From Marivirga tractuosa DSM 4126 (GTDB lineage: Bacteria > Bacteroidota > Bacteroidia > Cytophagales > Cyclobacteriaceae), in the NCBI RefSeq assembly GCF_000183425.1, contig NC_014759.1:124001-188000 (forward strand): a stretch of DNA of 64,000 nucleotides, read 5' to 3'. The translations under genes and the position numbers were made by a program. Below the pieces are notes generated by a model, which was not told the origin of the DNA, made no database searches, and was given only the letters and a program-made list of their open reading frames with translations. How positions within the stretch are numbered: the first letter of the stretch is position 1; each line of letters starts with the position of its first letter. Below are positions 1 to 6,086 of the stretch, piece after piece.

Positions 1-201
1 GTGTTCTATTTGGGTTCAACTGCTATTCCTCCTTTTATCACTTCTAATAAGAAGATGTGGGTTTTAGGAGCCTCAATACTTCTAGCTTATGTTTTAACAG
101 AAATATTCTACGCCCAATATGTGGTTTCAGTATGGTGTTTTTTCGCTGCAATTTTAAGCGCAATGGTGCTATGGATTATTTTATCAAAAAAGCGCAATTA
201 A
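1..201 (+). CDS. C-terminal end of a membrane protein, DUF6629-like (5' end outside window)
   Basis: The frame is open from the first base, so the gene starts outside the window and only its last 66 residues are visible. They contain two hydrophobic membrane segments (about residues 19-38 and 41-61) followed by a basic tail. The segment around YVVSVWCFFAA resembles the C-terminus of the DUF6629 family of small Bacteroidota membrane proteins; this is recognition from memory, not a search. No function is known. It is on the opposite strand to the cassette genes that follow, so it may be resident chromosome or an inverted cassette. Confidence 0.6.
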   Translation: MFYLGSTAIPPFITSNKKMWVLGASILLAYVLTEIFYAQYVVSVWCFFAAILSAMVLWIILSKKRN

Positions 202-442
202 GAAATAGTCCACTCATAAAGCAAATTTCAATTGATCGTAGGTTGTTAAACTAACGGTTCTTTTCAGGCTAGCAGGAAGTCCTTATTTCGGGCTTGAGTG
301 GGAATAAGAAAGCAGTAGAATTGCAATAAACATCCAATTGCCACATCAATTAATAAACTTACAAATTGTGGCTGACTTTCCAAGTGCCGCCAAATTTTCC
401 TGACTGATTAACCCTCATTCAGTCATAGCTAGTGTTACAGAC
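202..442. other. Non-coding left boundary of the cassette array; possible att-like site F
   Basis: No convincing gene is present. The right edge is GTTACAGAC (434-442), the exact reverse complement of GTCTGTAAC at 956-964, so this is the left edge of the first visible cassette. Inside, GCCACA (340-345) can pair with TGTGGC (367-372), and TGACTGA/TTCAGTCA-type arms lie near 400-423. A clear left arm partner for the GTT edge was not found, so the site may be degenerate or extend differently from the others. Confidence 0.45.
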
Positions 443-443
443 T

Positions 444-947
444 TTATTTATTCTTCTCTAAAAGTTCATTAGCCCAGTCATAATTTTCTATTGATGTCTT
501 CATGAATTCAGGTGATTCCGTATCCACACTCTCGCCATCTGGGCTGATCCAGCGGATCATTCTGTTGTCCCAAAAATAGTATCTAGATTCCTCCATTGTT
601 GTTTTGGTCTGATCGAAACCCGATTCTGTAGGTGGCATGTTATATCGAAATTCCTTGAGGAAAATAAAATAGATCTGTCCGTTCAGGTAATAGAATTCCG
701 CCTCCGTCTTTCCCATGTGTCCATAGTACTTTGCTTCAATTAAACGAACTTCTTTTGAGTCCTTATATGCTATTATTACTCCTCCCTCGGATGAATTTTC
801 AAAATCATCTTGTGTCTGCGTCTTGTAGATAGATTTATTGTCCTGAGTCTCCTGATAAAGTTTCTTAATCTCTGTTATTCCGTCAGTTTGACTGAAAGTA
901 GTTAATGAGGTAAATAAAAATATGATTGTTAATAAAGTGTTTTTCAT
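444..947 (-). CDS. Cassette 1: secreted protein of unknown function
   Basis: 167 residues from the ATG at 947. An upstream in-frame ATG at 1067 would run through palindromic site E and is unlikely. The N-terminus MKNTLLTIIFLFTSLTTFS is a signal peptide ending before QTDG, so the protein is probably periplasmic or secreted. The rest is charged and rich in aromatic residues (paired YY and WDNR-type segments), with no catalytic motif that I recognise. It fills almost the whole cassette between edges 434-442 and 956-964, starting only 9 bases inside the right edge. No promoter of the Bacteroidota type was seen, so expression may depend on the array. Confidence 0.8.
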   Translation of the reverse strand: MKNTLLTIIFLFTSLTTFSQTDGITEIKKLYQETQDNKSIYKTQTQDDFENSSEGGVIIAYKDSKEVRLIEAKYYGHMGKTEAEFYYLNGQIYFIFLKEFRYNMPPTESGFDQTKTTMEESRYYFWDNRMIRWISPDGESVDTESPEFMKTSIENYDWANELLEKNK

Positions 948-955
948 CGAGGATT

Positions 956-1091
956 GTCTGTAACGGCTCGAATATGCGTATTGCGGGATTTCAAGGCACT
1001 TTACTGTCAAACCGCTGTTTTGTTTATTAAATGCTTTAAAGTTCGAATTTACCAAAACTCCCCGCATTACGTATATTTATCGTTCTATGCC
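956..1091. repeat. attC-like site E (imperfect palindrome)
   Basis: The left edge is GTCTGTAAC (956-964) and the right edge GTTCTATGCC (1082-1091). After the AAC core, the arm AATATGCGTATTGCGGG pairs with CCCGCATTACGTATATT near the right end, with two mismatches. About 70 bases of variable sequence lie between the arms. The right edge overlaps the last bases of the next gene (stop at 1077-1079). The layout of outer core, short unpaired spacer, longer stem and variable loop matches folded attC sites. Confidence 0.7.
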
Positions 1092-1472
1092 GTTTTTATT
1101 TCTACTTTTCATTACCCCAATAAGCAATACGATTACATATGCCCATAATATCCAAGCCCCCAGTACTATAGATTGTTCAATTGTCAATTTCGGAAAAACG
1201 AGGTGATGAAATTTCAAACAAGCAACATCGCAAAGCATTCCTGGAATTGTCATTAAGGTCGCACTTTCAAGTCGTTTATTTCCTATCAATTGAAATTTAT
1301 TAAATACCCACATCGATAGCATAAACAAAATTGGAATTGTTCCTAAAAAGAAACCTGTCAAAAGAAGAGAATTTTCTATTATAAAGAAGGAGTGACCCCA
1401 AACCCTGAAGATTAAGGTTGCTATTAACCACACGGAAAACCCAAACAGCAAACTAAATTTTTGATAATTCAT
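1077..1472 (-). CDS. Cassette 2, second gene: DUF5367-like membrane protein
   Basis: 131 residues with four hydrophobic segments (about residues 5-24, 31-56, 70-85 and 100-121) and a basic C-terminal tail. Size, topology and the FRVWGHSFF region near the start resemble the DUF5367 family, whose function is unknown. It lies 64 bases downstream of the broken Crp/Fnr regulator on the same strand, and no palindrome separates them, so both seem to travel as one cassette (edges 1085-1091 and 2133-2139). The family call is from memory and moderate. Confidence 0.7.
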   Translation of the reverse strand: MNYQKFSLLFGFSVWLIATLIFRVWGHSFFIIENSLLLTGFFLGTIPILFMLSMWVFNKFQLIGNKRLESATLMTIPGMLCDVACLKFHHLVFPKLTIEQSIVLGAWILWAYVIVLLIGVMKSRNKNGIER

Positions 1473-1536
1473 AATTTTCTATTTTTTATTTGAATACAAA
1501 AATCAGAAATCTCTTGAAGGTTTAAATTGACTTAAG

Positions 1537-2137
1537 TTAAGAAGTCTTTTGACCTAGCCGCTTTCTTATCCTACTCAAACTTTCTGCTTTAATGCCTATG
1601 TAACTGGCTAAATGATAGAGAGGGACTCTCTGAAGCAATTCAGGATGGTTTTCAAGCAAATTTCGGTATCGTAGTTCAGGATTAGAAATAATGTAAGAGG
1701 ATAGAATCTCTTGATAGTTGGCTAATTCTTGTTCCAATGAAAGTCGAGCAAATTTTTCAAGTTTTGGGAATCTCATCAATAATGCTCTTTCAACATCATA
1801 TGGTATTTCTGCTAAAACACAATCTTCAATACACTCTAAATTATGATTTGAAGGAATCTTTGTTGTAAAACTTCGCATTGAGGATATAAAAACAATTTTC
1901 AGTATAAAAAAATGTTGTTTTATCTTCCCCATCAAATAGGTAGTACATCCTCACACATCCTTTTAAGCTAAAATAGGATACCTTAGAAACATCCCCCTCT
2001 CTTAATAGAATATCTCCTGATTTGTAATTTCTAATATGAATTTGGGAAGAAATAGCTTGTATTTCCTCTTTGTTAAGTTGAATGAATTTTGATATGTATT
2101 CTATTAATTTATTAGTCGGCATTTTCTCTAATGGCAT
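1537..2137 (-). pseudogene. Cassette 2, first gene: Crp/Fnr-family transcriptional regulator with a frameshift
   Basis: Two overlapping frames make one protein of about 199 residues, the usual size for small Bacteroidota Crp/Fnr-like regulators. Residues 1-83 hold a cyclic-nucleotide-binding fold (GDILLREGD, then a FDGEDKTTFFYTENCF strand). The C-terminal frame holds the rest of the beta roll and a short helix-turn-helix ending LYHLASYIGIKAESLSRIRKRL. The shift is a single extra base in a run of five A (1888-1892, plus strand); with four, the frame reads NCF-ISSMRSFT as expected for the family. It may be a true pseudogene, a sequencing error, or slippage. The ATG at 2137 lies inside the cassette edge GGCATAG (2133-2139), so the gene abuts the recombination site. 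Confidence 0.8.
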
Positions 2138-2379
2138 AGCGCCTATATAAACCCGTTTGTTACACTAGGCTATGAAATACTGAAAGTAGTAATTTATGCT
2201 TTCTCCACAAACGGATACACTTCATTAATTACAAAAGCTTAGAATAATTAGGCTCTAGAGTTTGCTAAAGCACTATCCTTGGTTGCCAGCTATGAAAAGC
2301 AAGCATAAATTACGGGCTATTTAGCAGTCAATTTGCTACAAGGTGGTGAGCAAATGGGTTTTAAGCAATGTTCTGCACT
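2133..2379. repeat. attC-like site A (long repeat family, copy 1)
   Basis: Copy 1 of a repeat of about 240 bp shared with 7721-7969 and 8427-8678. The left edge GGCATAG plus CGCC deviates from the AAC core of the other copies; the right edge is GTTCTGCACT (2370-2379). Outer arms are TATATAAACCCGTTTG and its partner CAAATGGGTTTTAA; inner arms are GTAATTTATGCTTTC and GAAAAGCAAGCATAAATTAC. The middle (about 2210-2285) differs most between copies. The degenerate AAC suggests this copy may be less active. Confidence 0.75.
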
Positions 2380-2384
2380 TTTTA

Positions 2385-2792
2385 CTATTCTTCTATTTGC
2401 TGTCTGACCCAATCCATCATAGCTGTCTGCTTGAATTTGTACCAGTCGTCTATATAATTTAAGTACTGAATATGATGCTTAAAATTCTGAAATGGTTTTG
2501 GCTGAGATAATATGTATAACAGCTTCTCGGATATTGTCATGTCCTTTATTGAATGAGCAAAATTAACCATGATCTGATAGCTTTCCCTACTGTCCATTGG
2601 GTCAAATTTCACAAAAGCATCTCTGTCCTTTTTAATTAATGAAATTATATCTTTCCACTGGTCGGGATCAAAGAATGGGGATTCAGGGTCTGTGTGATGT
2701 TCTATTTTTCCTGTCTGCTTGTGGAAATAGCAAACTTGTCCCGCATCTAGGAGATCAGCTATTTCGGCTATATGTTTGTCCGATATCTTCAT
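2385..2792 (-). CDS. Cassette 3: UPF0158 family protein
   Basis: 135 residues, acidic and soluble, with no signal peptide. It has the UPF0158 layout: an N-terminal helix followed by a strand with a CYFHKQTGKI motif, a central helical part, a KPFQNFKHHI motif, and a C-terminal WYKFKQ...WVRQQIEE helix. The family is widespread with no established biochemical role. It occupies cassette 3, bounded by GTTCTGCACT (2370-2379) and ...CCACAAC (2864-2873). Cytoplasmic location is inferred from composition. Confidence 0.8.
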   Translation of the reverse strand: MKISDKHIAEIADLLDAGQVCYFHKQTGKIEHHTDPESPFFDPDQWKDIISLIKKDRDAFVKFDPMDSRESYQIMVNFAHSIKDMTISEKLLYILSQPKPFQNFKHHIQYLNYIDDWYKFKQTAMMDWVRQQIEE

Positions 2793-2807
2793 TTGCTCAA
2801 GGAAAGT

Positions 2808-2855
2808 GTAAAGAATGTGCCTTTAACTTTTGTAAAGCATGTCCCTTTAACTTAG
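2808..2855. repeat. Tandem 24-bp direct repeat upstream of cassette 3 gene
   Basis: GTAAAGAATGTGCCTTTAAC (2808-2827, within a 24-base unit) is followed immediately by a second unit, GTAAAGCATGTCCCTTTAAC (2832-2851). The units match at about 20 of 24 positions. They lie in the upstream region of the UPF0158 gene, between its start and site D, and could affect transcription or be a neutral duplication. Confidence 0.6.
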
Positions 2856-3152
2856 CACGTCATTGTCCACAACGTTTTACAATATGAAACGGTTGGGTTT
2901 TCGGGCTACGTTCTTGTCCACCGATAAGAATGCTGAAGCGAGAACCAAACGCCCGTAAACCACTGAACCCCAAATGTTTTATATTATGTGTGTGTGCCTA
3001 GCATGGCACGAGTTGAAAGATACTCAGATTATCTTGAGGGTGCAAGTCCCTTGTATGCGAGCAGCGAAGCATACTAGCAAGTGGCAAAGCCTGCCCCGTA
3101 CTTTAGTCGGGGGTCGGATGAAGTGATTCATTGACTGAAGGAAGCCAAACGG

Positions 3153-3168
3153 TCCGCTAGCTAGCGGA
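3153..3168. repeat. 16-bp palindromic mini-element, copy 1
   Basis: TCCGCTAGCTAGCGGA is a perfect 16-bp palindrome in the intron's 5' structured region, between GCCAAACGG and TTTTGACGAACAG. The flanks look like continuous intron RNA sequence, suggesting an insertion. It shares TCCGC(C/T)AG and its complement with three further copies in the intron. Confidence 0.75.
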
Positions 3169-3404
3169 TTTTGACGAACAGAAACTACATACGGAGGCTC
3201 AATAACCGTGGTTGAGCAAGCACACCATTGCAAAGGCCGTGCTGTTAGTGGTGTTGGGTAGATGTAGCAGAAATAGGGAGAAAGATAAGTGCCTTACCTA
3301 GGGAGGTCTCTAGATGTCTGGAACATTGAATAGAAGTCAGCAGAGGTCATAGTAGTTGATAGTAATGAGCAGGGATTGCTAAGACCATACCCCTGATGGT
3401 CTCA

Positions 3405-3420
3405 TCCGCCAGCTGGCGGA
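3405..3420. repeat. 16-bp palindromic mini-element, copy 2
   Basis: TCCGCCAGCTGGCGGA is a perfect palindrome about 100 bases upstream of the maturase start, within the intron. It differs from copy 1 by compensating changes on both arms, so pairing is preserved. Confidence 0.75.
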
Positions 3421-3517
3421 AAGGACTGAACATTGAATGCTGTTTTAATTCGAATAGGAGTTCGCTATATGTGAATAGCCTATCCTTAAGCAAACAGCTT
3501 GTAACAGATTAACGCAT

Positions 3518-4806
3518 ATGATAGAACAAGTATTTAAGCGGAAAAACCTGCTCAAAGCGCACCGCCAAGTGGTGCGCAATAAAGGAGCATCAGGAGTGGA
3601 CGGCATGTCAGTTCAGGAATTAACTTCACACATTGAGGTTAATAGGGACAGGATATTGACCGACATTCTGAACCATCGCTATGTACCACAAGCTATCAGA
3701 GGTGTTGAGATTCCCAAAAGCAATGGGAACGTAAGACTGTTGGGAGTTCCCACGGTAATAGACAGATGGTTGCAACAATCCGTTAGCCAAGTGTTGATGA
3801 GCAGGTATGAACTTGACTTTGAAGACCACAGCTACGGGTTTAGACCGGAGAAGAATATCCATAAGACAGTGACACAAGCCTTGAAGTCCATCAATGATGG
3901 CTATCAGGACATAGTGGACATAGACTTAAAGGGATTTTTCGATGAAGTAGACCACGCTGTACTACTGGAACTCCTGTACCAAAAGGTCAAATGCCGTATT
4001 ACCTTGACGCTAATCCGCAAATGGCTTAGACCCCCGATATTAATTAAAGGGAAGCTAATTAGGCGCAAGAAAGGAATGCCACAAGGCTCGCCCCTTAGCC
4101 CATTATTATCCAATATTAGGTTGGATGTGCTGGACAAGGAATTGGTAAGAAAAGGATACAGATACGTCCGCTATGCAGATGATTTCAGTATTTACACGAA
4201 ATCAAAAGTAGAAGCCAAGAGGATAGGGAATGAGGTTTGTTTGTTTTTACAAAGCAAGCTGAAACTGCCTATCAACAAGGAAAAAAGCGGGATCAGAAGA
4301 CCGAGTAACTTTGAGTTGCTGGGTCACGGATTTGTACCCACTTACAAGAAAGAAGAAAAGGGTAAATACCAATTGGTGGCAAAGAAAAGCAGTTGGGGTT
4401 CGCTCAAGCGTAAACTCAAAGGAATAACCAAGAAAACCAGACCCTACAAGTTTGAAAAACGGCTCAAGAAACTGGCAGAAGTATGCAGGGGGTGGGTCAA
4501 TAATTACCGACTCGTCAGCATACAGGTCAAGCTCAAAGCACTCGATGAGTGGCTACGGAACCGACTTCGATATTGTATATGGTCCGCCAGTTGGCGGAGA
4601 AAAAGCCAGAGAGGAAACGCAAAAACTTAATTCGATTAGGGGTGGATAAAGTCCATGCATATGCATGGAGCAGGACAAGAAAGGGAGGCTGGGCAATAGC
4701 CCAAAGCCCAATCTTGATAACCACTATCACTTTATCAAGACTTAGGAGAAAAGGGTATGAATCAATCCTTTCTTATTACTTAAGGACGCAAGTAGTCATT
4801 CAGTGA
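3518..4806 (+). pseudogene. ltrA: Group II intron reverse transcriptase/maturase, frameshifted near the C-terminus
   Basis: The first frame (3518-4630) encodes 370 residues with the RT domain (about 1-265) and a maturase domain X (about 285-355). The catalytic YADD motif is intact, with Asp at residues 221-222 (codons 4178-4183). After RYCIW (about 4565-4580) the frame runs into palindrome copy 3 and stops. The proper C-terminus continues in another frame to 4806: KPERKRKNLIRLGV, then AYAWSRTRKGGWAIAQSPIL, the usual maturase tail. The net insertion is not a multiple of three. The truncated protein lacks about 70 residues that normally contribute to domain X and DNA binding, so activity is doubtful. 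Confidence 0.85.
4583..4598. repeat. 16-bp palindromic mini-element, copy 3 (breaks the maturase frame)
   Basis: TCCGCCAGTTGGCGGA lies directly after the ATATGG codons of the maturase and has one non-pairing central position. Homologous maturases read W-x-x-W-K-x-P at this point; here the K-K-P-E-R-K continuation is shifted by two frames. The palindrome is the only foreign-looking sequence at the break. Confidence 0.75.
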
Positions 4807-4828
4807 ACCGCTGTATACGAGACCCGTA

Positions 4829-4844
4829 TCCGCTAGCCAGCGGA
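4829..4844. repeat. 16-bp palindromic mini-element, copy 4 (in intron domain V)
   Basis: TCCGCTAGCCAGCGGA sits inside the region that should form domain V: GAACCGCTGTATACGAGACC (4805-4824) on the left and GAGAGGCGCACC on the right. The usual 3' strand of the domain V stem (a GTACGGTGGT-type segment) is missing at this place, so the catalytic hairpin seems disrupted. Confidence 0.7.
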
Positions 4845-4908
4845 TGAGAGGCGCACCGTGGGCTTATGGCTCACGGCCGTCTACTCGATTGTGCGTTCGT
4901 ATTTCTTT

Positions 4909-5985
4909 TCAAAACGTTTTATCAAATGTTTCTCCGTTAAATTTATAAACTCCATCATTCGCCATTCCAAAAAGTAAATTATCGCTATTGTCTTTATAGA
5001 TAGTCCAAATCATTGATTTAGATAATCCGCTGTCAATGGTATAGTTTGTCAAAGTCTTACCGTCATATTTCCAAGCTCCTGAATCTCTATCACCAAACCA
5101 AATGTTCCCTTCTGAATCTTCTTCAATGGCAAAAACGGATTGTAATCCTGTATTTTTAGAAAGTTGTTCCGTTTTAATGTTTTCTTCAAACTCATTCATT
5201 GGAATTAGTTTTCCTTGTTCTTTTGAGAAATGAGTTATGAAATCTCCTTCTTTAAGTATTACACCTATTCCATTATTCCCAATCCAAATCCGCCCTTTTG
5301 AATCTGTCAAGACACTTCTGATATGTAAAAATTCATTGTCTTCAAGTTTCATATTTTTTTGGTCAAAAAGATTTGTTTTATTCCCATCGTAATTGAATAA
5401 TGCAGAATAAGTTGCAATCCAAACTGTACCGTTTCTATCTTTTGAGATATCAGTAACACCATAAGATTTATTCGGATTATCATTTTTAGGTTTTGGGAAA
5501 ATTAGATAATTCATATTTATTCCGTCAAAACGATTTATTCCATCTTCTTCTCCCGCATAAAACCATAAGTTTCCAGTTGTAGTGTTCCAGTCTGATTTTG
5601 GAGAATTAAACTCAGTTGCATAACTCGTGAATTTACCTTCATTATAGCTATTCACACCTCTTGCCGTTACAATCCAAATTATTCCGTTTTTATCTTCTTG
5701 AATTGAACGGATTTGATTGTCTTGTAAACCTTCATTAGTTGAAAAGTATTTAAATGTTTTCCCATCGTAATTGCATACTCCTTCATTATGACTTCCAAAC
5801 CAATAATTGCCTTTACTGTCTTGAAAGATTGCACGTATTCCCGAAGTAAATTTTAAAGCGTCAGTTTGTGAGGTATTTACCAATTCTTGCTTAATTACTT
5901 CTTTTTCGGTTGATTTCTTTTCAACGCAAGAATAGTTCAATGTCAATATGAGTATTAGGTAAATCAATTCTTTTTTTCTGTTCAT
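4909..5985 (-). CDS. Cassette 4: lipoprotein with two-component-regulator propeller (Reg_prop) repeats
   Basis: 358 residues from the ATG at 5985; an upstream GTG at 6009 lies inside site G and is rejected. The N-terminus has a lipoprotein signal with lipobox LNYSC. The rest is a chain of beta-propeller blades with the Reg_prop pattern (D-x-x-G-x-x-W-F/I-G/A-x-x-x-G-v): examples are DSKGNYWFGSHNEGV, DKNGIIWIVTARGV, DSKGRIWIGNNGIG and DSEGNIWFGDRDSG. Such propellers usually form the sensor half of hybrid two-component systems; here no transmembrane helix or kinase follows, so it is a stand-alone envelope sensor or ligand-binding lipoprotein. It is the sole gene of its cassette (restored GTTGTGCGT edge to 6004-6012). 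Confidence 0.8.
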   Translation of the reverse strand: MNRKKELIYLILILTLNYSCVEKKSTEKEVIKQELVNTSQTDALKFTSGIRAIFQDSKGNYWFGSHNEGVCNYDGKTFKYFSTNEGLQDNQIRSIQEDKNGIIWIVTARGVNSYNEGKFTSYATEFNSPKSDWNTTTGNLWFYAGEEDGINRFDGINMNYLIFPKPKNDNPNKSYGVTDISKDRNGTVWIATYSALFNYDGNKTNLFDQKNMKLEDNEFLHIRSVLTDSKGRIWIGNNGIGVILKEGDFITHFSKEQGKLIPMNEFEENIKTEQLSKNTGLQSVFAIEEDSEGNIWFGDRDSGAWKYDGKTLTNYTIDSGLSKSMIWTIYKDNSDNLLFGMANDGVYKFNGETFDKTF

Positions 5986-6003
5986 TTTGGTTTTTACTAT
6001 ATG

Positions 6004-6074
6004 ACGCACAACGCTAAGTATATGAAGCGTAGCATCCCGCAGGGTGCTATGATTTCATATATAGTGTTATGTGC
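6004..6074. repeat. attC-like site G (short, well-folded copy)
   Basis: This is the clearest attC-like site, about 69 bp. The outer core GCACAAC (6006-6012) pairs with GTTATGTGC (6066-6074); a short unpaired spacer follows, then TATATGAA pairs with TTCATATA, and TAGCATCCC pairs imperfectly with GGGTGCTA around a small loop. The order of R box, spacer, L box and terminal loop matches integron attC folding, and the length is in the normal attC range. Confidence 0.8.
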
Positions 6075-6086
6075 ATTTTTTTCGAT

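Larger units (their letters stand above)
2990..4889 (+). mobile_element. Group II intron (about 1.9 kb) inserted in attC-like site D
   Basis: The 5' end reads GTGTGTGCC, fitting the GUGYG rule. An EBS/domain I-like region with GGTGCAAGTCCC follows, then a reverse transcriptase/maturase frame, a domain V-like GAACCG...GAGAGGCGCACC region and a 3' end CTACTCGAT (ending AY). Boundaries were set by restoring GTTGTGCGT across the exons, which matches the cassette's other edge. The intron is on the plus strand, opposite to the cassette genes; IIC-attC introns of classical integrons show the same orientation bias, but I cannot assign the class from sequence alone. Four 16-bp palindromes lie inside it. 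One breaks the maturase and one replaces part of domain V, so the intron is probably no longer autonomous. Confidence 0.8.
2864..4898. repeat. attC-like site D, split by a group II intron
   Basis: The left edge is TGTCCACAAC (2864-2873). The right end is interrupted: bases up to ATTATGT (2989) and from TGTGCGT (4890) join to give GTTGTGCGT, the exact reverse complement of ACGCACAAC at 6004-6012. Within 2874-2989 the arm ATATGAAACGGTTGGG pairs imperfectly with CCCCAAATGTTTTATAT, and CGGGC near 2899 pairs with GCCCG near 2951. Without the intron the site is about 135 bp. Confidence 0.7.

Noticed and set aside
57..254. Second frame overlapping the DUF6629-like C-terminus
   Set aside because: Frame-shifted shadow with no membrane or domain pattern.
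954..1148. Plus-strand reading frame across site E
   Set aside because: Lies in the palindrome and antisense to the DUF5367-like gene; no start signal.
2639..2887. Plus-strand reading frame antisense to the UPF0158 gene
   Set aside because: Mirror of a real gene, extends into the tandem repeat and site D.
3024..3233. Minus-strand reading frame in the intron 5' region
   Set aside because: Covers structured intron RNA, no similarity to known proteins.
6001..6074. Ordinary intrinsic terminator at site G
   Set aside because: Paired arms are long with internal spacers and edges that match cassette boundaries; a T-run follows only beyond the right edge, so the attC-like reading explains more.
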